From Deroplatys truncata (lineage: Eukaryota; Arthropoda; Insecta; Mantodea; Mantidae): a stretch of 64,000 nt of DNA. The notes under the pieces were generated by a model that did not search any database, had not been told where the DNA came from, and saw nothing but the letters and a program-made list of their open reading frames with translations. A program made the position numbers and the translations under genes. Position 1 is the first letter of the stretch. Each line of letters starts with the position of its first letter. Positions 21,671-33,317 of this stretch are shown here, piece after piece. The stretch is taken from the NCBI GenBank assembly GCA_030765065.1, contig CM060990.1, forward strand, positions 456,218,321 to 456,282,320. Reading direction: 5' to 3'.

Positions 21671-24600
21671 ATAATACCTCTGGAAATAACTTTTCCCAAT
21701 ACCTTCCGCCTGTCCATTTAAGCTAATCGTGAACTCTCCACCTCTGATTAAAAACTATTTGGGGAGGGAAGTCAATGTGAAATGACCATAAATTCCTCTA
21801 CTCCTCCTATATTGTTCAACCACTGGCACCCATGGTTACTGACGCTTGACGGACGGGCCAACTGACGCAAATTTAGATGGTTCATTTTGCCTAACATCGC
21901 TATCCCTAATTCTCACATGAATTAACTCCTGGTATTTACTTTATTTAATGTAAAATCATCCCCGAATGTTATATGAACTCACCCCGTAACTACCAGATGT
22001 AACATGTTTCCTTCCCACATGAAACACACATAAGACTGGATATTAGCGTAATTGTTCAAATTGAAAATATTTGATACAAAAGTAGTTTGCTGCTTTATTA
22101 CCTTAAAGTTAGAATTCCTAAGATTACTTATCAGAGTATGTGAAAAATTAAAATTAGGTACTCTATAAAGTAGCATCTAAAGTAGTAACTGCTCCCTATT
22201 GGTAAACAGCGAGACAAAGGCGTGTCTTATATTAAATCGTTTTGTATAAAATTTTATTCCATTTCATTAAACCATCGTTGGATTTCGCTGTATATAGTTT
22301 AAAAATATAAGGGTTGATCATCTTGTATACTAAAAATATTTAGGTATTTTGGTAAAACCTTCCCCACCTAAAAGCAATGCATTGCATTTAATTTACCGTG
22401 TTTGTATACAGTCCTAAATGCAATATATCGGGCTCCCAGATTATCCCATTACCACTGATGAGTGTTTTGAGTGTCGGCCTAGGTTGATTATCCTTTGCAC
22501 CACCACTCGCCCGCCTGTTTACCTGTTTGAAGTTGTGTGCGATTAATGAAAGCCGCAGAATCAGTCCAATTTTTCAGAAGCAGATAGGAAGTAGAGAGAG
22601 GTATCGAAATGACATTCTCACCTCAGTTGATTAAGTTGCCGATAGAAGAGGGCTCATATGATTGGCTTCAACTAGAATCCGACCACTGCTCATAAAACGG
22701 AAGAGTCTATGGGTATACTTAGAGAAGTTTTTGAAGACGGTGTGATTGATACTGGAACATAGCCCTCTCTCTCCACAGATGTAATAGTCTGTATGATTCT
22801 TATGTGTTGTAGCCTTAAGGACAAGGCACAGAAAACAAATAATCATTCGCTGGAAGAGCTGAAGGAAAAAGAAAACACAAAATGAAGTCAGGAAAATTAG
22901 AATTCCCAAACTAAATCGTGTCAATGAAAGTTGGCCCAGTACAGTGCTATGTACTTAAATTGAGGGAGGACATTTACAGCGTTTTTCTGTAAGACAAGAT
23001 TTTATTCAAGGTTTAAGAAGCGAAGTCAGAACATAAACGTGGCCGGCTGTGACATGTGGAGCAGCCGATGCATAAAAATCCGTCAAAGCGATAAAGTTAT
23101 ATTCTGGAACCCCATGTTTAACAATTCTCTGCACTTGTAACACTTTTACATTGATGTATAGAAATTCATGACGAATTGAGTTTCTTAGTGTTAAAAATTC
23201 TAGTTACGTTTTCAGTTTTTGGCGCTATGAGTAAAAGTAGGCCTACAAATATTTTATCATACCAAACGGTTAAGGATAATAGCAATATTTTTCTCAGAGT
23301 GTTATAGCTCTAAAAACACTGAATTACACACCACTTAATAAATTTCTGCAGATTTAGCGACGCTAAACTTTGAATTTTGTGAATAATTTAGCATACTTTG
23401 AAGTATAGGTATCAATTTAATTAGTGAACCACTTAAGATGAGGTACTACACTGTATACGGAGAGTGCTATTTCGCTAATAAAGAACAATCCGTTTTAGAT
23501 ATGATACTTAGAATTGGGTAATTGAAACTGTGAACCTTATTTAAAACAAACTCAAACTTAGCCACAAAGGGTTCAAAGCATATTTCATAGATAGCAATAA
23601 TACTTACGTTTTACTTAGCATTACTTTTTCAGTTATTCATTACTGACCTACTTGTATACAGCTAGCTGTTTCCATAATACGCCAAAAATGTAGATGTAAC
23701 AGTATAAATAACTGATTTTTATTCTGGTTTACGGTGTTTGGATTCCTCTTCCTGTATCTATACCGTTTATATTTTATATTCAGCAAATTACTCTGCAATT
23801 TCAGTTCATTTATTTGAAATTTTTCTCTTGCAAGACAGATATGATATCACTCGTCCATGTTTTCCCTAGTCGTTCCTCTTATTGCCTTTCTGATGAAGTA
23901 CACTCAAACATCCTCAATGATAGGAAATCTGTGACATTCTCCTTACATGGCTGTACCATTTCAACTCTGTATGTTATGGAATCTAAATACTATTATGAGA
24001 TACATATATTTTTTTTGTCTGAGTTTTACATATATGGTCGTATTCGATTCTGAGATACTCGCATTGTTCGTTGCTGTTCGTAAAGTCTCACAATAACCAA
24101 AACGCCATACAGCATGTGGTTTTCACACATTCACAAACACACATGATTGAAGCATACATCCGTCATCGCTTATAAGTATTATTTATGTAAAGCATAAATT
24201 AAATCACAAGATGATGATACAGGATGAGTTGTAAATCACTACCACATATAAGATGTGCTTCTAAATTAAGAATTTACCTATTATGTGACATGTAATTAAA
24301 CCATTCCTTCATATTATACGGAGATGAGTGCTTTGGAATAACTCATTAGCTTTTAAAGTACTATGTTTCATTCGTTTGCCTATAAGTTTTAAACGCCGGC
24401 TATTGTTAACTTTTATTGCAGAGTAATCTAATATCTATAATCTATATAAATCAGCTGCATACTTATTATGTTACTGTGGTCATGTACAACAAGTTCACTT
24501 TAAAACCATTATTTCTATGTAAAAATGGCTCAGGGTTATTGTGTGTCCCCACAAGTAAGACTGAGAATTTTAAATAATAAATGAATAAGTTTAAATAAGT

Positions 24601-25994
24601 TATTTTAAATAAGGACCTAACTACGAAAATGGGGTCCAAAACCACGAAAAGAATTCTTAAAGCCAGACTGTAATAAAACCCTTTCTTACTGTATTCAGAA
24701 TTGCCACAAAAATTATCTCCTGCCCAAATATATTCTATTATTTTGCCTTTATTTATTTATTTTCGTATTTGAAAACCTCTAATTTAAGTTAACTATAGAT
24801 GATTTACCTTTGCATGTCTTGTCTTTATATATTCTTTGTAACATTTTGTTATAATATTTCCTTGGGTATCTTCAAATCTCGAATTCGAGCATGAAATAAA
24901 ATTTGAAATCTTTCTGCATTGGTTTAGTCCTCAGTAGGTATATCGTAAATTTCAAGTAAGTTTTTCATCAAATACCATATATATCACCGAAATTTTGGTA
25001 TATCACCAGCTGATTATGGCAAAATAGAAGAGATGGGGGTTTTACTTCCTATTAAGTTAATCGCATATGTGAATGCTTGTATGAGTTTTCTACGGCCTTC
25101 ATAAATGCCTTCTAAATAACGAAGGTGATATGCAGCATCATTATCGTAAAATGTTTTAATTGCAGAATTTTCTAAAAGACTTATAACTATTACTACAATG
25201 TAGAGCTCAACTTCGATTCATATGCGTCTAGGTAATGCAATTTCGCAGCAGATGGCACTATTGAAGAGCTTTGAGTTAACAGAAACGCGTGATACTGAAG
25301 CAGTCCTGTTGCGGCAGCGATGGGAGGGTGTACATGCTGCTGGTGTTTGAAGAGGGTCCATGTAATGGAAGAGCACCTGCACTTTATAGGCTGTAATTTG
25401 CTGATAGGCGACATTCAGAACATATTTTGTTTCATCACATAAAGCAGAAACTACATCAGCGTGGCACAACATCCCTCTCCAAACGCCAAAGATGCATATG
25501 AGTTTGTCAGTGGAACAAGGTGGTCTATTTCGTTTTGCTGCACTGCCCTACCTTCAAAACTTAGTAATAGATATTCAGGGGGTATCTCAAAATGTAGGAA
25601 ATCTCTGAGGAATTGATAGTGAAAATAAATGCAAGTTAAATTTTCATTTCGGACACATAACTCTGTTTATTTTCTAATTTTCTTGTCTATTCAAGATGTT
25701 ACTGTTTTGTAATTTACTATAAACTATATATAAGTGTACATATATTATACCAGGTGGTCACCTCCGAGTATTCATATCTATACAGCCCACAGTTTATACT
25801 CTAATGTGAAAACATTGTCGCTTTTGTCGAACAAATTATCTATTCTGTTATACGTATTCGATATTATGCACAACCAGCATTAATGATTAAAGGCTGAACG
25901 AGTACCACGAAGCTGCGAAAAGCTTAAACAGGACAATTTTTCATGGGTATGAAGCTAGTAAGGTGGTAACGCTTTGCTGAAGAGCGATTTAGCA

Positions 25995-26076
25995 TCCGTG
26001 GCTTCTGGCCGAGTGGACTAGCTGCCAGAACGTGTTAGGGCACACGTTAGGTCCAAAGGTTAGAATTTGATACTGA
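25995..26076 (+). other. tRNA-Leu/Ser-like sequence (pseudo-tRNA or SINE head)
   Basis: CTTCTGGCCGAGTGGACTAG matches the D-arm/A-box region of type II tRNAs (Leu, Ser). A long insert resembling a variable arm follows, then AAGGTTAGAATTTGA, a degraded B box. The expected GGTTCGAATCC is not kept and the acceptor stem does not close well, so I do not call a functional tRNA. It is most likely a tRNA pseudogene or the head of a SINE whose body I do not recognise. Confidence 0.5.
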
Positions 26077-26837
26077 AATTTATTTTATCCCTACTTTCTT
26101 CTTTCTCGTTGTGTTTATTTTTTCTTTTATTTTGTACTTATTTCCTTTCTTGGCTCTCCTCTGAGCCAAATATACAAGAATTACTGTTAGGTAATTTGTA
26201 TAATGTTAAGCTTGGTGAGCTCTATTGTACTCTGCCGTTGCGGGTGCTGTACACTGTGTTACCTATTTAGCTTTCACTCTTTTGCGCGTATGCCGAAAAT
26301 ATTAGGTAAATCTAACAGTTCTTGTATTAAGATGTGCTCCATATCTAATGCACCTGTTTCACTTATTCTACCGGCATAAAGTAAGTTGTAAATCTTCTTA
26401 AGTTCACGGTAAAAATAAAAACGCAATTTGTATAGCGAAGGTGTCCTAAAGAGGTCTTCGTTTCAAACAAGAGACTTCAGGTAGCTGTTTCCAGAGCAGT
26501 TTCCGAGTTCAACTTTGGGCATTTATCCTCATTGAAGTTTATATCAGAAGTAAAACGCACTTCAATTTCACCTGCTTCTCTGAAAATGAACTATGGGAGG
26601 GATGTGAGAGGTTTGCAACATTCTTCTGTTTCTGCAAATAAAACAGCGAAGCATCCGGAAGCAGCTGAAATTAAAGGAAGGCGTTGCAGAACAAATGTAG
26701 AAGAGGCAAATGTTCCAACAAATAGGTCTTGTGATTTTAACAACTTTCAAAGTATGAAACCTTAGCAAAACGCGAGTGCAAGTTTAAGACTTGATTTTCC
26801 TGCATTTCCTTTTTTCAACATTTGTGCCTATTCAAAA
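26077..26837. other. Stretch without recognised genes
   Basis: A T-rich run (26070-26150) follows the tRNA-like sequence and then AT-rich DNA leads up to the left LTR. The frame at 26532-26765 resembles nothing known to me. Confidence 0.45.
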
Positions 26838-26841
26838 TGCT
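26838..26841. repeat. Target-site duplication TGCT (left)
   Basis: The four bases TGCT directly left of the LTR are repeated directly right of the other LTR at 33084-33087. A 4-bp duplication is usual for Gypsy-type integrases. Confidence 0.85.
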
Positions 26842-27751
26842 TGACGCTGACCTCTGACGCATCAGTGTTGTTCCTGGCAGTTGCTTCAGTGGACTCAGAG
26901 TCCTGGGTTCGATGGTTGGATGGCAGGGATTTGGAATTTGTTTTGGTAGAGCTGAGGTTCTTGTTTTTCAGGGGTGGTGACACTGCCTTGATGATATTAA
27001 TAATACTGCCGGAGAAGTTTGAGTTATATCTTTATTTTGTTACGTAGATTCCTATTTGGTCAACCCGCCACCTTCGTCGTCGAAACCACTGTTATTCTTA
27101 TCACTTTCGAAGTCGCTACTTATGTGTTTCTCCGACTAGCCGTCGAATTGCCTAGATTTCATAACTTCATTTTTACACTATAAACTTTCTGATTATTTTC
27201 TTCTTATTTTGTTTCGTCGACCGTCCTCGTGGTTAGTTTGTACCGGAATGTGTCTCGGCTGTCCTCATGGTTAGTTTGTACCCGACTGTCCTCGTGTTTT
27301 CTTTCCTCTTTCACGCCTTTCGCCAAACTTAGCATTTTCCCCCTCTCCCTTTCTTAAGTTTCGTTCTGTTTTAAGTTCAAACGTATTATGTGATGCCTAC
27401 ACGATCTTTTGATTGGCTATCATTTTTGTTTCATGATTTTTATTATTGGCTACCCCCACTTGACAACTTTCACATCTGCTTCTTACAGCTTATTTTGAGT
27501 TTTAAAATCTTCCCACGAACATTCTTAGATCGTAGATAAGGCACATATACTTCCTCACCCTTTTAAGCTTTGAAACCGTTGTAAACCCTGTCCGAGCCAA
27601 AGTACAAAGGCGAGACTTCCGGTATGCAGGTTCGTTGACCATCGCAGGTAAAATACCTTGTTTCGAGGAAACAAACTTTGTTTCTCTGTCTTCCCTACAA
27701 ACCCATTCCTAATATGAATTCAGCACATTTTCGTCGCTATGTTCGATCGTA

Positions 27752-27833
<82 letters not shown>

Positions 27834-27860
27834 TCTCCTGGGTCTTGATAACCAGCTTCA
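26842..27860 (-). repeat. 3' LTR of the young Gypsy element
   Basis: This is nearly identical to 32076-33083 over about 1 kb. It includes a long ATT microsatellite (about 27754-27833), the most variable part between the two LTRs. On the plus strand it starts TGACGCTGACC and ends ACCAGCTTCA. Confidence 0.95.
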
Positions 27861-28248
27861 TATGCCCTGACGGTAAATTTATCATCGGACCTTTAGGTTG
27901 GATGATGGGTTTATCGTTAATGTCCCATCTAAGCTAATCTAATGTCCCTCTCTCCCTCGGCTCCTTTCATTTATCATTTTATTTATTTATTCATTCATTT
28001 ATTTAGTGGCTTACGACGATTTGATGGCGAGCCCACCGTTACACATTTATTCTGTTCACAATACATTTCAATCACTGTACACAATGCTATTTCAAATTTG
28101 ACACAAGTATTTTCACAAAGTAAAAGAAAAACAATCTACATAATATCTGGCCGTCAACAACCAGGCTACAAAACATTTATATTTAAGGAATCTGTTTATA
28201 CACACAATACATTCTTCAAACAATTTTTTTTTAATTACACATCTTAGT

Positions 28249-28250
<2 letters not shown>

Positions 28251-28287
<37 letters not shown>
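28251..28287. repeat. (CT)n microsatellite
   Basis: About eighteen CT units inside the 3' internal part of the young Gypsy element. Confidence 0.95.
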
Positions 28288-28290
<3 letters not shown>

Positions 28291-28810
28291 CACCTTATAT
28301 ACAATACTGGTTTTCTTGAGGCTATTAGCAGCCTCCACACTCAGACACCTTTTGGTACCTTTTTCTGCCAGGTATACATTCTGTCCGGTTTTCTTTCTGT
28401 ATGTCATTAACATCGTGAATGTCAAGCACACGGTTTTACAGGACATTGCTATCCCAAAGCTACCAATTTGTTTGTAAACAATGTTCGCGTATATGACTTT
28501 CCTTACTCGTGTTCCGAGTGCGTTTGTACATTTTCCCTATCCGACTCTACTAAATTTCCTTGATCCTGCTTAAATGAACGATTGGAGTTGATATACCCTG
28601 TCCCCGAAGGTTTGTGATATCCGATAAGGACCTTTCCAACACATATGCATACGTCTGTGTTCCTTCTTTATCTTGATGGTTTAAGCAGTCTGTTGATGCT
28701 ACATATTCGTGTATACCTGATAGGGACATGTTTTGATCACTGACTACCTGCGAGTCGTCCGGTCTCTCACCGAAATAAACATTTTCATTTTCTGTGTTTA
28801 ACTCACAATA

Positions 28811-29596
28811 CTAGGGTGCTTGACCTACTTCTGACTCATCAGCTGACTGCAGTGGCGTGTCGTTGAGATCTCTCCCTTCGCACAGTTGTTGCGTAAAAAT
28901 TCTAACCACGTTAATGCCTCCCCCAATGTGCAAATATTCAATAAAAAATTGTTCTTGTTGTATTTGCTCTTCTATCTCGGTTAGTACCGTGTATTCCATA
29001 CTCGGGGTTTGAATGAACGGTATTCTTCTTAGCGATCCGTCTACTGTAAGTGTCAATAGCGCTCGTCCATAGTCAATAGTGGCTTGGAATGCATTTAGCA
29101 CGTCGCTTCCCATCAGTATGTCTACTACCAGTTTGTCTATTACTAAACACAATATTTCAAGTTCAACATCCCCTATGCAAGCATTAATCATGACCTGCTG
29201 CGATATCTTTTGTTTCGCGCGGCCTACAGCCATTATGCAGTATGCGTTCTTTACGGGCAGTGTCTGTAAGTTCTTATTCTTTTCACTGAGGTGGTTGAAG
29301 AGTGCTTTACTGCACGCAGAGATCATGGCTCCACTGTCTATTGTTACCAAGTACGTCTCATTTTCGATTAATGCCGCTACTCTCGGAGATTCCGTTATTT
29401 CCTGGGTTTGACTTATCTCCGTGTATCCGAATTCCTTGTCATGACAGTTTCGGCTGATATTGTGGCCTACACTATTTGCTTCTGTATGTTTGTTTTCGTT
29501 CCCTGTGTAATGCGAGAACCTGCGCGCATTCTCTGAGGTTGAGCCTGGGAACGCTACGACTCTTCCTGTCTCTAGTTTTCCGACCGTCGTGGCCAC
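28811..29596 (-). CDS. Gypsy protease frame (261 codons)
   Basis: This is a retroviral-type aspartic protease region of a mobile element. The catalytic motif DSGA is at residues 87-90, preceded by hydrophobic LVTI as usual. The second conserved block ILMGSDVLNAFQATIDYG lies about 75 residues later and corresponds to the hydrophobic strand and flap-proximal region of Gypsy proteases. The frame overlaps the 3' end of gag by 25 bases in a different frame, as in Gypsy elements that make a Gag-Pol protein by ribosomal frameshifting. The first Met is therefore not necessarily a start. The enzyme would process Gag in virus-like particles. Confidence 0.85.
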   Translation of the reverse strand: MATTVGKLETGRVVAFPGSTSENARRFSHYTGNENKHTEANSVGHNISRNCHDKEFGYTEISQTQEITESPRVAALIENETYLVTIDSGAMISACSKALFNHLSEKNKNLQTLPVKNAYCIMAVGRAKQKISQQVMINACIGDVELEILCLVIDKLVVDILMGSDVLNAFQATIDYGRALLTLTVDGSLRRIPFIQTPSMEYTVLTEIEEQIQQEQFFIEYLHIGGGINVVRIFTQQLCEGRDLNDTPLQSADESEVGQAP

Positions 29597-31698
29597 GATC
29601 CTTGACTGTGGCCTATCCCTTGGCCTATGCTTTGTCCTGCCATTGCCCCGCTTAGGTGACCTATCGCGTCATCCATTTCGCGGTGGACATTTTGCGGCTG
29701 TCGTGTCTGTGATGGGTACCCGCTCGGCGTCAATGCGTGGCTGTACGTAGGCATGCTTAAGAGCCCGTGGTTCTCATCTCTACGGAGTGGGGTCACTGGC
29801 CGGCTTGGGGGTGTTCTTGGCCTGTTCGGAGGTGTCCTTGGCCTGCCCGGGGTGTTTCCAGGTCGGTTCGGGGGAGTTTCTGGGCGGTTCGGAGGCGTTC
29901 TTGGCCTATCCGCTGTTCCACCGTGAAGGTTATTTCCCCGGTGTTGCCTACTATTCGCCGGGTACCTGGAGAATCTCATGTACTGAACGGGATACTCCTC
30001 ATGTTGCCTCGGTGGCCTACCCGTGCCCGTTTGGTTCCAGGGCCTATTGTTTCTCTCCCGATTTCTCGTAAATGGCTCTTGATAGCACTGTCGGACTGTG
30101 GAATAGTTGTTCAACGCACCTTGTGCCCTCGTCCCATCATTACGATGCGAATGCATCCGATCAATGTGTCTGCCTTCAGTCCTGATCCTGGGCCTATCTT
30201 CTTCCCGCGTTCCGTACCCCTGCAGAGCGGTAAGTAGTTCTATGGCTTCGTTCAGCGTCCTCGGACGTGCTACCACGAGGTGATGACGTATAACGTCTGG
30301 GAAGTGTCGTGTCAGGAGGGATACAAATTCACCTTCGGGCATCGGTGGGTCCAGGAGTTGACTTAATTGGCCGAGTCGCAAGAAGTAGTCGACCATCGAC
30401 TCACGCTTCTCTTCCCGGTATCGGCCATTGTTTATTTCTGCTCGCACCCTGTACTGTGCAACGCCACTCCAATATGTTTCTAAAAATGCAGACCTAAAAT
30501 GTTCATATTGTGCATGCTCGCCTACTGTCAATCGAAACCAACTCAGGGACGGGCCTATCAAGCTCCTTTTTATAATTACCATTTTGAAACGGTCGGGAAT
30601 TCCCCTAAGCGCGAAATAAGATTCGAGGTCATTAATGAACTGCTTCGCATTATCGACTTCACTGTTGAACTTGGGGATTGGCAGTTCATTCAAAAATTGT
30701 AAAGGTATATTGCATTGTTGCAGAGGCCCTACTGTGCTTGACATTTCACTTGCCGGGTGCGGTGAGGCCGAAGGAGTGCAGGCAGGTTCGTTCGACCTCG
30801 GTTCGCTACTCGGGTTGTTACACTGGAACGACGAAAGCGCGGAAACCTGAGAGGTAATTCGCGCGTCCGTGGCTCCCTGAGATCGCGGTTCGATTTCCTC
30901 TAGCGCGTCCCTGCGAGCATTGACGGTCTGTGTCAGTTCCTCCCTTAATTTGTCAACCCCTGCTTCAATTGCCTGTTGCTTGTTCTGTAATGCTACACAG
31001 ACTGTCATTGCTTCTTCCCTTGCCTTATCACTAATTGTACATATTAAGTTTTCATTGTTTACAACTTGTTGGGCCCTGATGGCGTCTATTTCCACGCCAA
31101 GTTCCTTCCTTACTACCTCTACACTATTCTGTGTTGCTTTTAGTTCGCTTCTTATATATTCCACATCCTCTTGGATTACATTTTGACTTGTTCTAATTTC
31201 TAACATGACACCCTGTATTTTATTTTCTAAGCCCTGACTGATTTCCTTCTGTTGGATGCTTAATTGCTGCAATGTTTGTTCCTGGGTGGACAATTGTTGT
31301 TTTAGTGTTTGCTCTTGTACTGTTAATCGTTGAGTTAGTGTTTGCTCTTGTTCTGTTAATCGTTGAGCCAGAGTTTGCCCAAGTGTTTGCTCTTGTTCTG
31401 ATAATCGTTGAGTCAGTGTTTGCCCAAGTGTTTGCTCTTGTTCTGATAATCGTTGAGTCAGTGTTTGCCCAAGTGTTTGCTCTTGTTCTGTTATTTTAGT
31501 GTTGAGTAGGCTCAATTGAGCCAACATTTGTTGCATCATTTCGCTCGTGTTAAGTGATCCGGTAACTTGGTTTTCTAATGTTTCGCTATCTCCATTTTCT
31601 ACACCTACCCGCGGGCTATTGTTAGTGAAATTTTCCCCTTGTTCATTGCTATTACCTTCCATATCGTTGCCGGTTAATTTCTTGTTTCTTAACAGCAT
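29572..31698 (-). CDS. Gypsy gag with expanded coiled coil (708 codons)
   Basis: Gag is the structural protein of the element's particle. The product starts MLLR, as does the likely start of the other gag at 58912. Residues about 45-265 form a long coiled coil with tandem copies of a Gln/Glu/Leu-rich unit (EQEQTLGQTLTQRLS and variants) near its start. Residues about 335-500 are the retrotransposon gag domain (FNSEVDNAKQFINDLESYF, then W..LTVGE and DYF.RLG). The tail (about 590-650) has PRTPPNRP-type repeats and many Arg but no CCHC zinc knuckle, so basic residues may bind RNA instead. The frame is fully open, which fits a young copy. Plus-strand frames opposite it are shadows. Confidence 0.88.
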   Translation of the reverse strand: MLLRNKKLTGNDMEGNSNEQGENFTNNSPRVGVENGDSETLENQVTGSLNTSEMMQQMLAQLSLLNTKITEQEQTLGQTLTQRLSEQEQTLGQTLTQRLSEQEQTLGQTLAQRLTEQEQTLTQRLTVQEQTLKQQLSTQEQTLQQLSIQQKEISQGLENKIQGVMLEIRTSQNVIQEDVEYIRSELKATQNSVEVVRKELGVEIDAIRAQQVVNNENLICTISDKAREEAMTVCVALQNKQQAIEAGVDKLREELTQTVNARRDALEEIEPRSQGATDARITSQVSALSSFQCNNPSSEPRSNEPACTPSASPHPASEMSSTVGPLQQCNIPLQFLNELPIPKFNSEVDNAKQFINDLESYFALRGIPDRFKMVIIKRSLIGPSLSWFRLTVGEHAQYEHFRSAFLETYWSGVAQYRVRAEINNGRYREEKRESMVDYFLRLGQLSQLLDPPMPEGEFVSLLTRHFPDVIRHHLVVARPRTLNEAIELLTALQGYGTREEDRPRIRTEGRHIDRMHSHRNDGTRAQGALNNYSTVRQCYQEPFTRNRERNNRPWNQTGTGRPPRQHEEYPVQYMRFSRYPANSRQHRGNNLHGGTADRPRTPPNRPETPPNRPGNTPGRPRTPPNRPRTPPSRPVTPLRRDENHGLLSMPTYSHALTPSGYPSQTRQPQNVHREMDDAIGHLSGAMAGQSIGQGIGHSQGSWPRRSEN

Positions 31699-32051
31699 TT
31701 ACAAACATACATAACAGTTTACTTATATTTATTGCATATACACTCCCTTCCAAAATTTTATTAACTTATGTATCATGCAGTTAACACTTACTCGGTGCTG
31801 GGTTGAGCTGCTGCGAAGTGTTGTAATAGTTCACAAAACACATCACTACACTTACACACTTTTTGGACACTGATGATGTCTGCGCTGAATGTCTGCTTCC
31901 TTGTTGTAATGGAGCGGCGTCGATGTCGCTTGTTGCCACGCGTCTATCGGTACACTCTGCTGCTGGTGGTTGCTGATGTCATCGGCGTCGTCTTTCTGTC
32001 CTTCCTTCCGTGGTCGGTTCTCCGGGTGTGTTATCCGCTGGCAGTATTTCG

Positions 32052-32073
32052 AGCCCCAACGTAGTGGGCGCCA
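32052..32073 (-). promoter_or_regulatory. Candidate primer-binding site, tRNA-Lys-like
   Basis: On the minus strand the sequence starts TGGCGCCCAC and ends GGGGCTCGAA. Insect tRNA-Lys(CUU) with CCA would give TGGCGCCCAACGTGGGGC, so the match is good with a small insertion. It starts two bases after the 5' LTR, the normal position for first-strand priming. Confidence 0.75.
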
Positions 32074-32075
32074 TA

Positions 32076-33005
32076 TGACGCTGACCTCTGACGCATCAGT
32101 GTTGTTCCTGGCAGTTGCTTCAGTGGACTCAGAGTCCTGGGTTCGATGGTTGGATGGCAGGGATTTGGAATTTGTTTTGGTAGAGCTGAGGTTCTTGTTT
32201 TTCAGGGGTGGTGACACTGCCTTGATGATATTAATAATACTGCCGGAGAAGTTTGAGTTATCTCTTTATTTTGTTACGTAGATTCCTATCTGGTCAACCC
32301 GCCACCTTCGTCGTCGAAACCACTGTTATTCTTATCACTTTCGAAGTCGCTACTTATGTGTTTCTCCGACTAGCCGTCGAATTGCCTAGATTTCATAACT
32401 TCATTTTTACACTATAAACTTTCTGATTATTTTCTTCTTATTTTGTTTCGTCGACCGTCCTCGTGGTTAGTTTGTACCGGAATGTGTCTCGGCTGTCCTC
32501 ATGGTTAGTTTGTACCCGACTGTCCTCGTGTTTTCTTTCCTCTTTCACGCCTTTCGCCAAACTTAGCATTTTCCCCCTCTCCCTTTCTTAAGTTTCGTTC
32601 TGTTTTAAGTTCAAACGTATTATGTGATGCCTACACGATCTTTTGATTGGCTATCATTTTTGTTTCATGATTTTTATTATTGGCTACCCCCACTTGACAA
32701 CTTTCACATCTGCTTCTTACAGCTTATTTTGAGTTTTAAAATCTTCCCACGAACATTCTTAGATCGTAGATAAGGCACATATACTTCCTCACCCTTTTAA
32801 GCTTTGAAACCGTTGTAAACCCTGTCCGAGCCAAAGTACAAAGGCGAGACTTCCGGTATGCAGGTTCGTTGACCATCGCAGGTAAAATACCTCTGTTTCG
32901 ACGAAACAAACTTTGTTTCTCTGTCTTCCCTACAAACCCATTCCTAATATGAATTCAGCACATTTTCGTCGCTATATTCGATCGTATATTATTATTATGA
33001 TTATG

Positions 33006-33056
<51 letters not shown>

Positions 33057-33083
33057 TCTCCTGGGTCTCGATAACCAGCTTCA
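32076..33083 (-). repeat. 5' LTR of the young Gypsy element
   Basis: This is the direct repeat of 26842-27860. It holds an ATT microsatellite at about 32988-33054. TGCT at 33084-33087 is the right-hand target duplication. By position it should contain the element's promoter on the minus strand, but I could not fix the start site. Confidence 0.95.
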
Positions 33084-33087
33084 TGCT

Positions 33088-33311
33088 CTAAACGATTCAA
33101 TTTCCTTCTAATCACTTTTAAACTTCTTATGCTTATATTAAAATCTGAAAAAAAAATTATATAAGTTTTTGCACAATAACTAGTTTTCGAGTTATTCATT
33201 TCTAAGACAACAATGAGTTTAAAAAATGAAAAAATGCAATTTCAAAATTTGTATTTGTTTTTTTTACATCAACTAAATAATGGCAGATTTCTAGTTCAAT
33301 AACTTAAAATT
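33088..33311. other. Short AT-rich spacer between two insertions
   Basis: This is host or older repeat DNA between the Gypsy element and the foldback element, with no recognised feature. Confidence 0.5.
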
Positions 33312-33317
33312 AACATC

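Larger units (their letters stand above)
21111..25994. other. Long AT-rich stretch with few features
   Basis: This stretch contains a compound microsatellite (21451-21499), a small hairpin (21650-21670) inside a GC-richer patch at about 21580-21880, and many short chance frames. At 25019-25175 the minus strand has an open stretch reading YHLRYLEGIYEGRRKLIQAF followed by TYAINLIGSKTPISS. It looks protein-like but I cannot assign it. No other family was recognised. Confidence 0.45.
26842..33083 (-). mobile_element. Young Gypsy (Ty3-type) LTR retrotransposon carrying gag and protease
   Basis: Two direct LTRs of about 1 kb (26842-27860 and 32076-33083) each start TG and end CA and are bounded by TGCT duplications. 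Sense reads on the minus strand. A primer-binding site begins TGGCGCCCAC two bases inside the 5' LTR (32073 downward). It continues with GTTGGGGCTCGAA, much like the 3' end of insect tRNA-Lys(CUU). The recognisable coding parts are gag and a retroviral-type aspartic protease, with unassigned DNA between the protease and the 3' LTR. Reverse transcriptase, RNase H and integrase parts are not seen, so the copy is incomplete and probably moved with help from relatives. By eye the LTRs differ at about six sites outside an ATT microsatellite, which suggests a recent insertion. Confidence 0.9.

Noticed and set aside
27861-27960. Polypurine tract next to the 3' LTR of the young Gypsy element
   Set aside because: No clear purine run on the element's sense strand directly beside the LTR; a CT-rich run at about 27943-27964 is too far away to be convincing.
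29767-31499. Several plus-strand frames of 62-156 codons opposite the young Gypsy gag
   Set aside because: Shadow frames of the intact minus-strand gag; their repeats mirror the gag repeats.
31852-32217. Minus-strand 121-codon frame across the 5' LTR edge and leader
   Set aside because: It spans the LTR junction and primer-binding site and matches no domain, so it is not treated as a gene.
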